Below the pieces are notes generated by a model, which ran no database searches, was not told where the DNA came from, and saw only the letters and a program-made list of their open reading frames with translations. This document shows positions 17,746 to 26,318 of a stretch of DNA of 64,000 nucleotides, piece by piece; the stretch's first letter is position 1, and every line of letters begins with the position of its first letter. Where the stretch lies: contig OZ244893.1 in NCBI GenBank assembly GCA_965221485.1, forward strand, positions 3,968,001 through 4,032,000, in the 5' to 3' direction. Source of the stretch: JAJEBT01 sp965221485 (GTDB taxonomy: Bacteria; Pseudomonadota; Alphaproteobacteria; MPNO01; UBA830). The translations under genes were made by a program, and so were the position numbers.

Positions 17746-18080
17746 GCGGACGTGGTGGAATCGGTAGACACAACAGACTTGAGCCACGAAATTGAGTGCC
17801 CCGGTGGAAACGCCGGGAGTAGAACTGCTCAAATTCGGGGAAAGCTAAGGGCCTGGAACGATCATTCGTATACGGCCAATGCCAATCCCGAGCCAAGCCG
17901 GCCGGCGGGCTGGAAGGTGTAGAGACTAGACGGGCAGCATCTAAGGTCGCGACGCGGCTATGATGAAGGGATAGTCCAGACCACAAACGACGTCTCCGGC
18001 GTCGGCGGTGAAAACCGTAGGGGGTAAGAAAATCTGTCGGGGGGATCCCCGTGCGGGTTCGAGTCCCGCCGTCCGCACCA
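17746..18080 (+). tRNA. trnL-UAA: tRNA-Leu (anticodon UAA), interrupted by a group I intron
   Basis: The exons 17746-17780 and 18029-18080 join into an 87-nt leucine tRNA with encoded CCA. Acceptor arms GCGGACG and CGTCCGC pair perfectly; the D region has AATCGGTAGA; the anticodon stem is ACAGA/TCTGT around a CTTAAAA loop, reading UAA at positions 34-36; the long class II variable arm is CGGGG-GGAT-CCCCG; the T arm is GCGGG-TTCGAGT-CCCGC. The intron lies between U34 and A35, the same place as the intron of cyanobacterial and plastid tRNA-Leu(UAA). The tRNA cannot function unless it is spliced. Flanking genes are an unrelated flavin reductase and an amidohydrolase. Confidence 0.95.
17781..18028 (+). 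ncRNA. Group I intron in tRNA-Leu(UAA), about 248 nt, no ORF
   Basis: Small self-splicing-type group I intron. The 5' exon ends in U and the intron ends in G as the class requires. GAGT at 17794-17797 can pair with the exon ACTT to form P1 with the U-G pair at the splice site. P2 is a perfect 7-bp hairpin with a GAAA tetraloop (17800-17817). The core elements are in order: P (AATTCGGGGAAA, from 17832), Q (AATCCCGAGCCAAG, from 17884), R (GTAGAGACTAGACGG, from 17919) and S (GAAGGGATAGTCC, from 17964), with GACTA/TAGTC forming P7. Position and size fit subgroup IC3. No homing endonuclease is encoded. Splicing activity is inferred, not shown. Confidence 0.92.
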
Positions 18081-18255
18081 ATGCAGGAACCACAAGACGG
18101 ATGGGGGAAGTCTGAACACCATCCTGAACCGGTAATTCGGCGTTCCCATGAATTCCTGCGCACGGAGCCTGTGTGACCAAGCCCTTGCATCCGAATGGCC
18201 GTGAATACAGCCGGACTCCGCCGTCCGTGAGCTGGTCGGTCAGACCTTGACCACT

Positions 18256-19323
18256 TCAGGTTTCGATCTTGAGTAGCGTTCGCGCGTTACCACCCTGGAT
18301 GGCTGCCTTGTCGCTCTCGGCAAGGCCGTCAACCGCCTCGACAAGCCCTACAGGATCGTAATCGCCCATGTCGTAAGGGTAATCGGTTCCCATGACGATC
18401 CTGTCCGCGCCATACTGGCGGATGAGGTAGTCAAGCTGATGCGGCGTGAATACGACACTGTCGAACCACATTTTCTTCAGATAAGCTGTGGGGGGCTGGG
18501 AAATATGTTGCCGCCCGTCCTCTCTTGCGCCCCAGACATGATCGATCCGCCCCGAATAGGCAGGCAGGTAACCGCCGCCATGGGCGAGCAGGATGCGAAG
18601 ATCCGGATAGCGTTCCATGACACCATCGAAAATCAACCTGTGGACCGCTAGCGTGGTTTCGAGCGGGTTGCCGATGACATTATTGAAATAGTGGTCCCGG
18701 AAGCGTTCACCGGACGTAAACCCGTTGGGATGAATGAAAATCAGGGTATCCAGTCGTTGCGCCTCGGCCCAGAACGCATCCAGGGCGAAATTCGACAATT
18801 CCTCGCCGTTGACATTGGTCAGGATCTGAAACCCCTTGAGCCCAAGTTCGGACACCCCACGGCGCATCTCCTCAACGGCCATGGCTGTATCCTGCAACGG
18901 AAGGTTACCCAGGGCGACAAACCGGTCCGGCATGTTGTCGACGATTTCGGCGAGCCCGTCATTGATGACCCGTGTCGCTTTCATCCCTTCATCGGGATCA
19001 AGCCAGTAATAGGCCTGGAATGGGGGTGGAATGATTGTCTGGAGGCGGATTCCCATCTCGTCCATGTCATCGAGGCGGCGTTCGACGGTAGTCAAGTGTG
19101 GCATGCGATCCAGATTTTGCTGCTGGTTGATCTCCCGGCTCAGGTCACTCGCAAACCGGATGGCCGGTTCCATCTCCGGAGTGAAATGGGGATCGGCAAT
19201 GTCCGCAGCTTCGGGAATGTGGACATGGCAGTGGATGTCGATGGTGAATCGATCCGGTCCGGAGCGCCGGCGCCCCGGCCGGGGCCGCGCCGCCGTAAAG
19301 ACATAGGGTTTTGCACCAGCCAT
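18256..19323 (-). CDS. Amidohydrolase family 2 (ACMSD-like) metal-dependent hydrolase
   Basis: Probable metal-dependent hydrolase or decarboxylase of the amidohydrolase-2 family. The 355-residue TIM-barrel protein carries the first metal site in DIHCHVHI (His31, His33), a metal His in ILLAHGGGYLPAY and the catalytic Asp in GTDYPYDMGDYDP. This pattern is shared with ACMSD and gamma-resorcylate decarboxylases. The start was set at MAGAKPYVFT, after which the family alignment begins; a longer frame reaching upstream has no family character. It lies 89 bases beyond the SixA-like gene, at the end of a minus-strand catabolic run. Substrate unknown. Confidence 0.82.
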   Translation of the reverse strand: MAGAKPYVFTAARPRPGRRRSGPDRFTIDIHCHVHIPEAADIADPHFTPEMEPAIRFASDLSREINQQQNLDRMPHLTTVERRLDDMDEMGIRLQTIIPPPFQAYYWLDPDEGMKATRVINDGLAEIVDNMPDRFVALGNLPLQDTAMAVEEMRRGVSELGLKGFQILTNVNGEELSNFALDAFWAEAQRLDTLIFIHPNGFTSGERFRDHYFNNVIGNPLETTLAVHRLIFDGVMERYPDLRILLAHGGGYLPAYSGRIDHVWGAREDGRQHISQPPTAYLKKMWFDSVVFTPHQLDYLIRQYGADRIVMGTDYPYDMGDYDPVGLVEAVDGLAESDKAAIQGGNARTLLKIET

Positions 19324-19412
19324 GGAGAATGACCTCGTTTCAGTTGTTGTGGCGGCCGGCTGTTCCGGCTCCCTGCAATTTTTGTTTCGTTCGCTGCCGA
19401 ACCGCGATCCTG

Positions 19413-19925
19413 TCAGGATGCTCCGAAATCGCGCGGGCGAACAAATGCGACCAACCGGCCACATCCCTGTTTTGCTTCCGGCCACGCGTCAATATCGAGA
19501 TCCAACACGGCAAGGGCCGCGGTCGGAAACTTCCCGATACGGGCCTCAGCGTCGACGTCCCCGGCCAACGCAGTGGCAAGCATGGCAAGGCCCGGATTAT
19601 GTCCCACGAGAATGACGCTCTGGCAATCACTTTCGAGACCATTCAGGATACGCATGATCTCTTCGGGTCCAGCATGATACAGACCGGGCAGCAACGTCTC
19701 CGGGACATCATGATCGAGACTGGAGACAGCCTGGTTCCAGGTTTCCTGCGCGCGACGGGCGGGTGAGCACAGTGCGCGTGCCGGCACCCATTGCGCTTCC
19801 CGCATGTAATGGCCCATGAGCGGAGCTGCTTTCCGGCCTCTTGCCGACAAGGGGCGATCGATGTCGGTGAGTGACAGATCGTCCCAGGACGATTTGGCGT
19901 GACGAAGAAGATAGAGGCGTTTCAC
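19413..19925 (-). CDS. sixA: SixA-like histidine phosphatase
   Basis: Small phosphohistidine phosphatase of the phosphoglycerate-mutase-like superfamily, 170 residues. The catalytic RHAK motif is at the very N-terminus (LYLLRHAKSSW, His9), followed by DRPLSARGR and the second active-site histidine in ILVGHNPGL. SixA in E. coli dephosphorylates phosphohistidine proteins such as ArcB or NPr; here the partner is unknown. It sits between the flavoprotein gene (48-base gap) and the amidohydrolase gene on the same strand, without an obvious functional link. Confidence 0.85.
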   Translation of the reverse strand: MKRLYLLRHAKSSWDDLSLTDIDRPLSARGRKAAPLMGHYMREAQWVPARALCSPARRAQETWNQAVSSLDHDVPETLLPGLYHAGPEEIMRILNGLESDCQSVILVGHNPGLAMLATALAGDVDAEARIGKFPTAALAVLDLDIDAWPEAKQGCGRLVAFVRPRDFGAS

Positions 19926-19972
19926 GGGGAAAGGGGGACTCCGGACCGAAGCATGAGCGGAAAGCTCAGGTT

Positions 19973-21460
19973 TCAGTTTCCCGATGCCCGCATGCCGGCG
20001 TGGGTTCCTGCCTGGCGTCCGAAGACGGATCCCGATGTCAGGCCGCTGCCACCCGGGTAGTTGAAGTAAAACAGTCCGCCCACAAGTTCGCCCGCTGCGA
20101 ACAGACCCCGAATGGGCTTGTAGTCGGTATTCAGCACTTCACCCTCCTCATTGATCCGGAGGCCGCCAAACGTGAAGGTGACACCGCAGGTCACCGCGTA
20201 TGCTTCATAGGGCGGCGTGTCGATCGTGTTGGCCCAGTTGGACTTTTCAATCGAAAGGCCCACTGTGCGGCGGCCGTCCTTGACGTTGGGATCAAACTGG
20301 ATGTCCTTTTGAACAGCGGCATTGTAGGCAGCGATCTCTTCGATGAAGGCTTCTGCATCGACACCTTCAAGCTTTTCGGCCAGTCCTTCAATGCTGTCCG
20401 CGGTCACCCTGGTTACCTGCCGGATATTGTATTCGTCACGCTGCAGATGCTTGACCTTGGCATCAAAGATCTGCCACGCGAACTGGCCAGGTTGCTCAAG
20501 GATGACCCGTCCGTAACGCGCATAGGTATAGTTGCGGAAGTCCGCGCCCTCGTCGACGAAGCGGCGGCCCGTGGAATTGACCATGATGGCAAAAGGATAG
20601 GAGTGTTTCTGGAACTGGTCGCCAACGGCAAGGTCCCCGAATTCGGGTGCGTTCATTTCCCATCCGACAGCGTGGCAACCTGACCAGTTGCCATACGGGC
20701 TGGCACCGATGTCGAGTGCCATGCGAATACCGTCTCCGGTGTTGTACCGGGTGCCACGAACTTTTGCGAGATCCCAGCCCGGGCCCAGATAGCGGGTTCT
20801 CCATTCCGTGTTGGCCTGAAAGCCGCCACTGGCAAGGATGACCGACTTGCCTCGCAGTTCCTGGGTGCCCTCGGGGTTACGAATCCGGACACCGGTCACG
20901 CTGTCGTCGGATCTGAGAAGATCGATGGCGCGGTGTTCGTAGCGAAGCTCCACACCCTCGCGTCGGGCCGCACCGGTCCACATATCGATCAGACCTGGGC
21001 CGCCGCCGACGGCTTCCACCGTGAGGCCGCCCCAGAACTTGAACCTTCCGTCGATCTTGAAGGCCTGCCGACCATAGATCGGGACAAACCGGATGCCCTT
21101 TTCCCGCATCCAGATCAGTGTGTCGAGGCTGCGGGTAACCAGTGTCTCCACCAGGTCCGGGTCGGCCCGGTAGCGGGTGACCCGGGCCATGTCGTCAAAG
21201 AACTGATCCTGTGTATAGGTGCCGAAATCCGTGGTTGAGATCTCGGTATCAGAGAGATCGGGTACCAGCTTGAGAATGTCTTCAAGGCCGTCATAAACAA
21301 CCCGCATGGAACCTGCCGTGAAGCGGCTGTTTCCACCGGCCTCATCCTCGGGTGCAGCCTCCAGCATAACCACCGACGCACCTTGCTCCCGTGCCGCCAA
21401 CGCCGCACTGAAGGCGGCATTGCCGCCGCCCACTACAATTACATCCCAGCTCTCGATCAT
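19973..21460 (-). CDS. tcuA: FAD-dependent tricarballylate dehydrogenase-like flavoprotein (TcuA-like)
   Basis: Fumarate-reductase-type flavoprotein, 495 residues. The N-terminus carries the FAD dinucleotide fold VVVGGGNAAFSAALAAREQG and the AGGNSRFTAGSMRVV segment that is characteristic of TcuA; FGGLRINEEGEVLNTDY and the C-terminal NYPGGSGLTSGSVFGRQAG complete the FAD domain. In Salmonella, TcuA oxidises tricarballylate to cis-aconitate. A GAGG ribosome site lies 8 bases before the start. The gene is the downstream neighbour of the Zn-dependent hydrolase (320-base gap), and a TctCBA tricarboxylate-type transporter is about 5 kb away, so a tricarboxylate-like substrate is plausible but unproven. 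A 3-ketosteroid-dehydrogenase-like function is the main alternative. Confidence 0.75.
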   Translation of the reverse strand: MIESWDVIVVGGGNAAFSAALAAREQGASVVMLEAAPEDEAGGNSRFTAGSMRVVYDGLEDILKLVPDLSDTEISTTDFGTYTQDQFFDDMARVTRYRADPDLVETLVTRSLDTLIWMREKGIRFVPIYGRQAFKIDGRFKFWGGLTVEAVGGGPGLIDMWTGAARREGVELRYEHRAIDLLRSDDSVTGVRIRNPEGTQELRGKSVILASGGFQANTEWRTRYLGPGWDLAKVRGTRYNTGDGIRMALDIGASPYGNWSGCHAVGWEMNAPEFGDLAVGDQFQKHSYPFAIMVNSTGRRFVDEGADFRNYTYARYGRVILEQPGQFAWQIFDAKVKHLQRDEYNIRQVTRVTADSIEGLAEKLEGVDAEAFIEEIAAYNAAVQKDIQFDPNVKDGRRTVGLSIEKSNWANTIDTPPYEAYAVTCGVTFTFGGLRINEEGEVLNTDYKPIRGLFAAGELVGGLFYFNYPGGSGLTSGSVFGRQAGTHAGMRASGN

Positions 21461-21779
21461 GCCGTCGCCTCGTTACGATTGATCGGAAACCTGTTTAGCA
21501 GGTATCGCTGCGCGTCGTAAGGGTGGCATAACTCCTGTTTGTGCTTTAGCCCGCCGCCGGCAGGCACTGGCCAGACGGTCAGGTAGCTGGCAGGCTTCGG
21601 GATTGCAGGCAATGCCGGCCCCCATAGTGTTTCCTGTTGCGTGAACTGGGCCGGAAACTGGTCCAAACCCGATAGCGTGGGCCGCAGGACGCCTTCTGGC
21701 CACCGTGTCCGATTCCTGCGAGGCCGCCGGCCCGTTGGCCGTTTTGCCGACGGATCAGAGGAGCGGTGCCGGCGCTTGC
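21461..21779. other. Spacer upstream of the tcuA-like gene
   Basis: No gene seen in 319 bases; frames on both strands lack ribosome sites and recognisable motifs. A promoter for the tcuA-like gene may lie here. Confidence 0.3.
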
Positions 21780-23021
21780 TCAGACTTCAGCAAGCGATAT
21801 CAGTGTTTCGACCAGGACCCGTGTTCCGGCGGCCAGATCTCCCGGAGCGGCGTTCTCGGCTTCGTTGTGGCTGATGCCCTTCTCGCAGGGTACAAAAATC
21901 ATGCCGCTGGGGCATACGAAATGCATTTGACGCGCGTCATGGCCGGCTCCCGAGAAGATGCGCATGTGGCCGAGATCGAGGCGTTTGCTCGCGGCTTCGA
22001 CAATATCGACCACGAGATCGGCAAACCGGATCGAGGGTGCCTCGGCGATCTGCCAGATCGCCGCGGTGCAATTTTCAGTTTCGCCGAGGCAGATGCCTTC
22101 AATCTGTTCGGCCAGTTCGGACAGGACCCGGGTGTCGGGATGACGGAGGTCGATGGAAAAGAGCACTTCACTTGCAATCACAGAAGGGACATTGGGCTGG
22201 ATCTGCATCATTCCGATCGTGAATCGAACATCCTCATCGATATGAAGGTGTTCATGAAGTGCCGTCACCATTCGGGACGCTTCCTCGAGCGCATCCCTCC
22301 GGGAAGCCCTTGGCGTCGTTCCGGCATGAGCTTCCTCACCCGTCACCTTGACCCTCATGCGCCTCACACCCTGGATCCCGGTCACCACTCCGATGGTCTT
22401 GCCGTGTATTTCCAGCTGGGGGCCCTGCTCGATGTGAGCCTCGACAAACGCCGCAACTGGTATGCCGACGGGCCTGTGGACGGCGTTCGGGGTAGCTGCG
22501 ATTGCTTCGGGAAGAACATCGCGCACGGCTACGCCATTACTGTCGCGCACATCCAGCATGTTCTCGATATCGCGTAGTCCCGAAAAGGCTTCCGAGCCCA
22601 TCATGCCCGGTGCAAACCGGGACCCCTCCTCATTGAGCCAGGCAACCACTTCGATCGGCCGCCGGGTTTGTACACTGGCCTCATTGAGCGCCTCGATGGC
22701 TTCCAGACCGGCGAGGACCCCGAAGGCGCCATCGAATTTTCCACCGGTGGGTTGCGTGTCGATATGTGAACCCGTCATGACCGGTGCGAGATCAGGAAGC
22801 TGGCCTTCCCGACGCAGGAACAGGTTGCCGATATCATCGTAATGGAGTTGCAGGTCGAGGTCAGTCGCCCAGGATGACAGGAGACACCGTGCTTCGCACT
22901 CCTCCGGTGTCAGCGCCTGGCGGTTCACCCCCCCTTTCTCCGTGGCGCCGATCCTGGCCAGTTCCATGTGCCGGCGCCAAAGGCGGGCTTCATTCACCCT
23001 GTCCGAGGCCGTTGACATCAT
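21780..23021 (-). CDS. Zn-dependent amidase/hydrolase (allantoate amidohydrolase/N-carbamoyl-amino acid hydrolase family)
   Basis: M20/M28-type metallohydrolase, 413 residues, that would hydrolyse an N-carbamoyl or amide bond. Family marks are MTGSHIDTQPTGGKFDGAFGVLAGLEAI (first metal ligands, His and Asp), WLNEEGSRFAPGMMGS (Glu general base and metal ligand) and EAHIEQGPQLE, then the lid-domain GEEAHAGTTP and the final GAGHDARQMHFVCPSGMIFVP with another metal ligand. The ATGATG start overlaps the stop of the upstream alpha/beta hydrolase gene, indicating coupling. It likely belongs to the same transcript as the neighbouring SDR and hydrolase genes. Confidence 0.88.
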   Translation of the reverse strand: MMSTASDRVNEARLWRRHMELARIGATEKGGVNRQALTPEECEARCLLSSWATDLDLQLHYDDIGNLFLRREGQLPDLAPVMTGSHIDTQPTGGKFDGAFGVLAGLEAIEALNEASVQTRRPIEVVAWLNEEGSRFAPGMMGSEAFSGLRDIENMLDVRDSNGVAVRDVLPEAIAATPNAVHRPVGIPVAAFVEAHIEQGPQLEIHGKTIGVVTGIQGVRRMRVKVTGEEAHAGTTPRASRRDALEEASRMVTALHEHLHIDEDVRFTIGMMQIQPNVPSVIASEVLFSIDLRHPDTRVLSELAEQIEGICLGETENCTAAIWQIAEAPSIRFADLVVDIVEAASKRLDLGHMRIFSGAGHDARQMHFVCPSGMIFVPCEKGISHNEAENAAPGDLAAGTRVLVETLISLAEV

Positions 23022-23923
23022 GGGTGCCCGTGATCGGATCCGTTCCCGAGACCTGACAGCAGTGCCGATGCCCCCGGATCGAAGGGTCGGGTGAGCCATT
23101 TTCCGGCTTCGACCATGGCAAAGAACTCGGAAAGGCCGGCATTGAAACGCGCCGGTTCTTCAAGATTGATTGTGTGCCCGGTCTTGGGAAGCACCCAGAG
23201 TCCCGCCCTCGGAAGCACGCGTTTCAGAAACACGCCCGGATCGAGGCACCAGTCATCCTCGTCGCCATTGACAACCAGAACCGGCACAGTCATTGCGGCC
23301 AGCTGGTCCTCGAGACTCCACAATGAGGGCCGCTGCTTCTGGACGCCGCGCATGGTCAGGGCCGCACCGGTAGCGGAATGCTCAGCCAGCATCTCCTTGA
23401 ACTCCTGCCAGCCTCCGGGGTCCTTTGCCCGGAACTGGAGACGGTAGGCGCCGCCGGCGTACTGCTCCGCCATCGCTTCGGACCCCAATTGCTCATAGGA
23501 CTTGGCCAGCGCTTCGGATTCGGCCGCAAACTGCTCTCTCTGGTCGGGATGCGCACCGTATCCGCAACCGGCGACCGTCAGGGACTCCGCCATGTCTCCA
23601 TGGCGGAGTCCGAAATGAAGTGCTGCGAAACCTCCCATTGACAAACCCACGACATGGGCTCGCGTGACCCCGGCTGCGTGCATGACTGCGGCGATGTCGT
23701 CGGTAGCGCGATCCTGCGAATAGGCTTCGGGGTCAGGAGGCACATCGGAGGGCGGATAGCCGCGTGCATTGAATGTGATGCAATGATAACGGCGCGAGAA
23801 ATATCGCACCTGAGGTTCCCAGCTCCGGTGGTCGCCTGCGAACTCGTGAACGAATACGACCGGAAAACCACTGCCCCGTTCCTCGTAAAACAACCGTGTG
23901 CCGTCGGCATCCGCATATGGCAT
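23018..23923 (-). CDS. Alpha/beta fold hydrolase
   Basis: Soluble serine hydrolase of 301 residues. The nucleophile elbow is GLSMGG (Ser95), the oxyanion region is HEFAGDHRSW (residues 26-35), the acid lies in VNGDEDDW and the catalytic His in KTGHTINLEEP. The pattern fits ring-cleavage hydrolases (3-oxoadipate enol-lactonase/MhpC type) but the substrate is open. It shares an ATGA-type overlap with the downstream Zn-dependent hydrolase gene and follows the SDR gene by 18 bases, so the three form a tight minus-strand operon. Confidence 0.87.
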   Translation of the reverse strand: MPYADADGTRLFYEERGSGFPVVFVHEFAGDHRSWEPQVRYFSRRYHCITFNARGYPPSDVPPDPEAYSQDRATDDIAAVMHAAGVTRAHVVGLSMGGFAALHFGLRHGDMAESLTVAGCGYGAHPDQREQFAAESEALAKSYEQLGSEAMAEQYAGGAYRLQFRAKDPGGWQEFKEMLAEHSATGAALTMRGVQKQRPSLWSLEDQLAAMTVPVLVVNGDEDDWCLDPGVFLKRVLPRAGLWVLPKTGHTINLEEPARFNAGLSEFFAMVEAGKWLTRPFDPGASALLSGLGNGSDHGHP

Positions 23924-23941
23924 GACGTGTCCTGCCCTCCT

Positions 23942-24733
23942 CTACAGCGCCTTGACCTGGCCGCCATCGATGTCAAACATGGCCCCGGTCACGTAGCTGG
24001 CCCGTGCCGATGCCAGAAAGACGACACATGCCGCCAGTTCCTGTGGCTGACCATAGCGCTTCAGCACGGTTTCATGGGCCAGGATCGCAGTGGCATCCTC
24101 AAGCGAGATTCCGTCCTCGTCCGCTTTTTCCTGCGCCAGATACACCATACGGTCGGTGGCAAAAGGTCCCGGGTTGATGACATTGGACAAGATATTATGG
24201 GGTCCCCCGTCTTCCGCCAGGGCCTTGCTGACATTTTGCAGGGCTGCATTGCAATATCCCGCTGTCACTGCATGAGCATGGGGCTGGCGGCCATGTGTTC
24301 CTGCGATAAACAGAATTCGGCCACCCTTGCCGCGATCGATCATGGTCCGGAACACCTCGCGGGCACAGCGGATCTGGGCGATAATCTTGACTTCTGTTGC
24401 TTCGCGCCACTGATCGTCTGACATCTCCAGGAACGGTGCGGTCGCCGCTCCGCCGCTGTTGTTAACGATGACGTCAATACCGCCGAACCGGTCGCAGACT
24501 TCGCGCACCATGCTTTTGACAGCATGGGCGTCGGTCATATCGGCGAGGATGCCATGTGCCGCTCCCCCTGTCATTTCCCTGATCCCTTCGACCGCCGCCT
24601 CAAGCCGGTCGGCATTGCGGGCAGACACGATGACGGTTGCGCCCTCCCTGCAAAATTCCTCGGCAATCGGCTTGCCGAGGCCGCCGCTTGCTGCGGTCAC
24701 CACAACCACCTTTCGCTCCAGCCCCAGTTCCAT
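23942..24733 (-). CDS. Atypical SDR-family protein lacking the usual catalytic Ser/Lys
   Basis: Short-chain dehydrogenase/reductase fold, 263 residues. The NAD(P)-binding loop reads TAASGGLGKPIA (normally TGxxxGIG), NNSGG replaces the typical NNAG, and the NPGPFATDR segment is intact. At the active site the tyrosine (Tyr160) is present but the YxxxK lysine is an alanine (YCNAALQN, Ala164), and no serine is found at the expected position about 13 residues earlier. Subfamilies with this NAAL arrangement are known, so the gene need not be broken. It lies upstream of the alpha/beta hydrolase gene. Whether it still acts as a dehydrogenase is open. Confidence 0.82.
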   Translation of the reverse strand: MELGLERKVVVVTAASGGLGKPIAEEFCREGATVIVSARNADRLEAAVEGIREMTGGAAHGILADMTDAHAVKSMVREVCDRFGGIDVIVNNSGGAATAPFLEMSDDQWREATEVKIIAQIRCAREVFRTMIDRGKGGRILFIAGTHGRQPHAHAVTAGYCNAALQNVSKALAEDGGPHNILSNVINPGPFATDRMVYLAQEKADEDGISLEDATAILAHETVLKRYGQPQELAACVVFLASARASYVTGAMFDIDGGQVKAL

Positions 24734-24791
24734 CGCTGCCTCCTTGTTTCATTTCCGGTTTCGCAACCGGTGTTGCCGTTCGGCGTTAACG

Positions 24792-25964
24792 CTAATACAG
24801 GCGCCGGTCTGTCCCTTCGATCTCGCAGGCTTCCGACATGACTTCGGGCAAGGCATCACAGAATTGCCGGGCCTGATCCTCGGGTACGGTCGTACTGACC
24901 TTGATGAAGCGGTCCCTGTAGCGTTCGGTGTGATAGCCGGCGTGTCGAATCATGATATTGCGGCGCAAAAACAGGTCGCAAACGGTTTCCGGATGGACGC
25001 CGCTTGCATGGCAGTCGATCGCGAGGAAATTGCCGTGAGATGGCCAGACCGGTACGGACAGCCCGTTGATGGGGCGGACAGCTTCATGGATCAGGGTTTG
25101 ATTCTGTCGTGAGATTCGCCTCACTTCAGGAAACCAGTCCGATTTGATTTTCAGCCCGGCGATAGCGCCGAGCTGCGAGATCATGTTGGATCCGAGACTG
25201 TTGGGTTGTCCCTCGGACAGGAGGTCAAGGACTGCCGGGCGTGCGATCAGCGCACCAATCCTCAGTCCGGCGAAGCCCAGCCATTTGCTGAAGCTGTAGG
25301 TGGTTAACGTTCCTTCGGGATAAAAGCTGTGCGCCAGGGTATGTCCGTCGGCAAAGTGGCAATAGGTACAGTCATGTACGAACCATGCACCGCAAGCGCG
25401 AGCCATCGCCGTGAAGGCCTCGATGTCGGAAGCGCTGTAGGTGATGCCAAGCGGATTCAGCGGATCGACAATATAAATCAGCCTGGCCCCTCCTTCGGAA
25501 ATCGCCGCTTCCAGTTGCTCCGGTGTGAGCCGGAAATTCTGTTCCGCCTCATAGATGGGCAGTGCGACCACCTCGGCTCCTGACAGGCGTGCGAACGCTG
25601 TCGGCCAGAGCCAGGTGGGATCGGTGGTAATCATCCTGTCGCCGGGACGGATAAGGTGCCGGCAGGCATGATAAAGCCCGAGGATTGCCCCGTCGGTCAC
25701 CAGTGCATCGGCATCCCTGATATCGAGGTCTTCAAGGATCAGTTTCCGCAATTCCGACAGCCCGGCCGGTGGCGCATAGGCGTGGTAGGCTCCGCTCTCA
25801 ATGGCATCGACCAGCGCGGCCCGGACCGCAGAATGGGTCGGAAGATGATTGGTGTTCTGACCCATCCAGATCAGATCCGGATTGGCAAGCAGTGCCTCGA
25901 AATGGTCGTTTCGTTGCTGGTAGGCCGCAGGGCCTGACCGGGGATCACTTGCAGGCGGGTCCAT
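24792..25964 (-). CDS. PLP-dependent aminotransferase, class I/II fold
   Basis: Aminotransferase of 390 residues that would move an amino group between an amino acid and a keto acid. The PLP-binding lysine is Lys227 in YSFSKWLGFAGLRIG; earlier motifs are the AYAPPAGLSELR substrate-site loop, TDGAILGLYHA and IVDPLNPLGITYS (the NPxG equivalent). The family resembles histidinol-phosphate aminotransferase and cobalamin-cobyric-acid decarboxylase relatives rather than AspC. It is first in the minus-strand run, 58 bases before the SDR gene, and diverges from the TctC gene across a 350-base spacer. Confidence 0.87.
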   Translation of the reverse strand: MDPPASDPRSGPAAYQQRNDHFEALLANPDLIWMGQNTNHLPTHSAVRAALVDAIESGAYHAYAPPAGLSELRKLILEDLDIRDADALVTDGAILGLYHACRHLIRPGDRMITTDPTWLWPTAFARLSGAEVVALPIYEAEQNFRLTPEQLEAAISEGGARLIYIVDPLNPLGITYSASDIEAFTAMARACGAWFVHDCTYCHFADGHTLAHSFYPEGTLTTYSFSKWLGFAGLRIGALIARPAVLDLLSEGQPNSLGSNMISQLGAIAGLKIKSDWFPEVRRISRQNQTLIHEAVRPINGLSVPVWPSHGNFLAIDCHASGVHPETVCDLFLRRNIMIRHAGYHTERYRDRFIKVSTTVPEDQARQFCDALPEVMSEACEIEGTDRRLY

Positions 25965-26318
25965 TGGCAGTCTCTCCAGGTATCCGACGGATTATTGCTG
26001 GCTCACCCGTCGAATGCATCCGAAAAGTCTCAGGGCCCGGCTCGCAAGGGTCCAGGCATTCCATGGTGGGTAGCCGAACTGCGTTTTGCGCCGCCTCTTC
26101 CCGCGCGGCAGGCCGGCAGGGTGCCCCACTTCCGGGATGCCTGCAGGGTAAAAAAACGGCAGAGAGCCTGATGCGGTCATGGACGGAAACGTGTTTCGGG
26201 CCAGATCATGTCTGACAGAACTGAAGAAGGGCAAGCCTACCAATTTGGTGACGGGGAAGTTCCAAACTGTTTACAATGATGATCCTTTACAGGAAAACCA
26301 CTCTTGAGGAGAAATATC
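25965..26318. other. Divergent promoter region between aminotransferase and tctC
   Basis: No gene seen. It must hold the promoters for both directions. A GAGGAG ribosome site for tctC occupies the right end, and a run of seven A residues near 26150 is the only low-complexity patch. Confidence 0.4.
26248..26277 (+). promoter_or_regulatory. Probable sigma70-type promoter of tctCBA
   Basis: GTGACG (26248-26253) and TACAAT (26272-26277) are separated by 18 bases. TACAAT differs from the consensus -10 box at one position. Transcription would start about 35 bases before the tctC start codon. Confidence 0.4.

Noticed and set aside
17584..18190. Minus-strand reading frames over the tRNA, with a GGTRTRTG-type translation
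   Set aside because: The peptide is the usual artefact of translating a tRNA 3' end; the exon pairing shows a tRNA and intron here.
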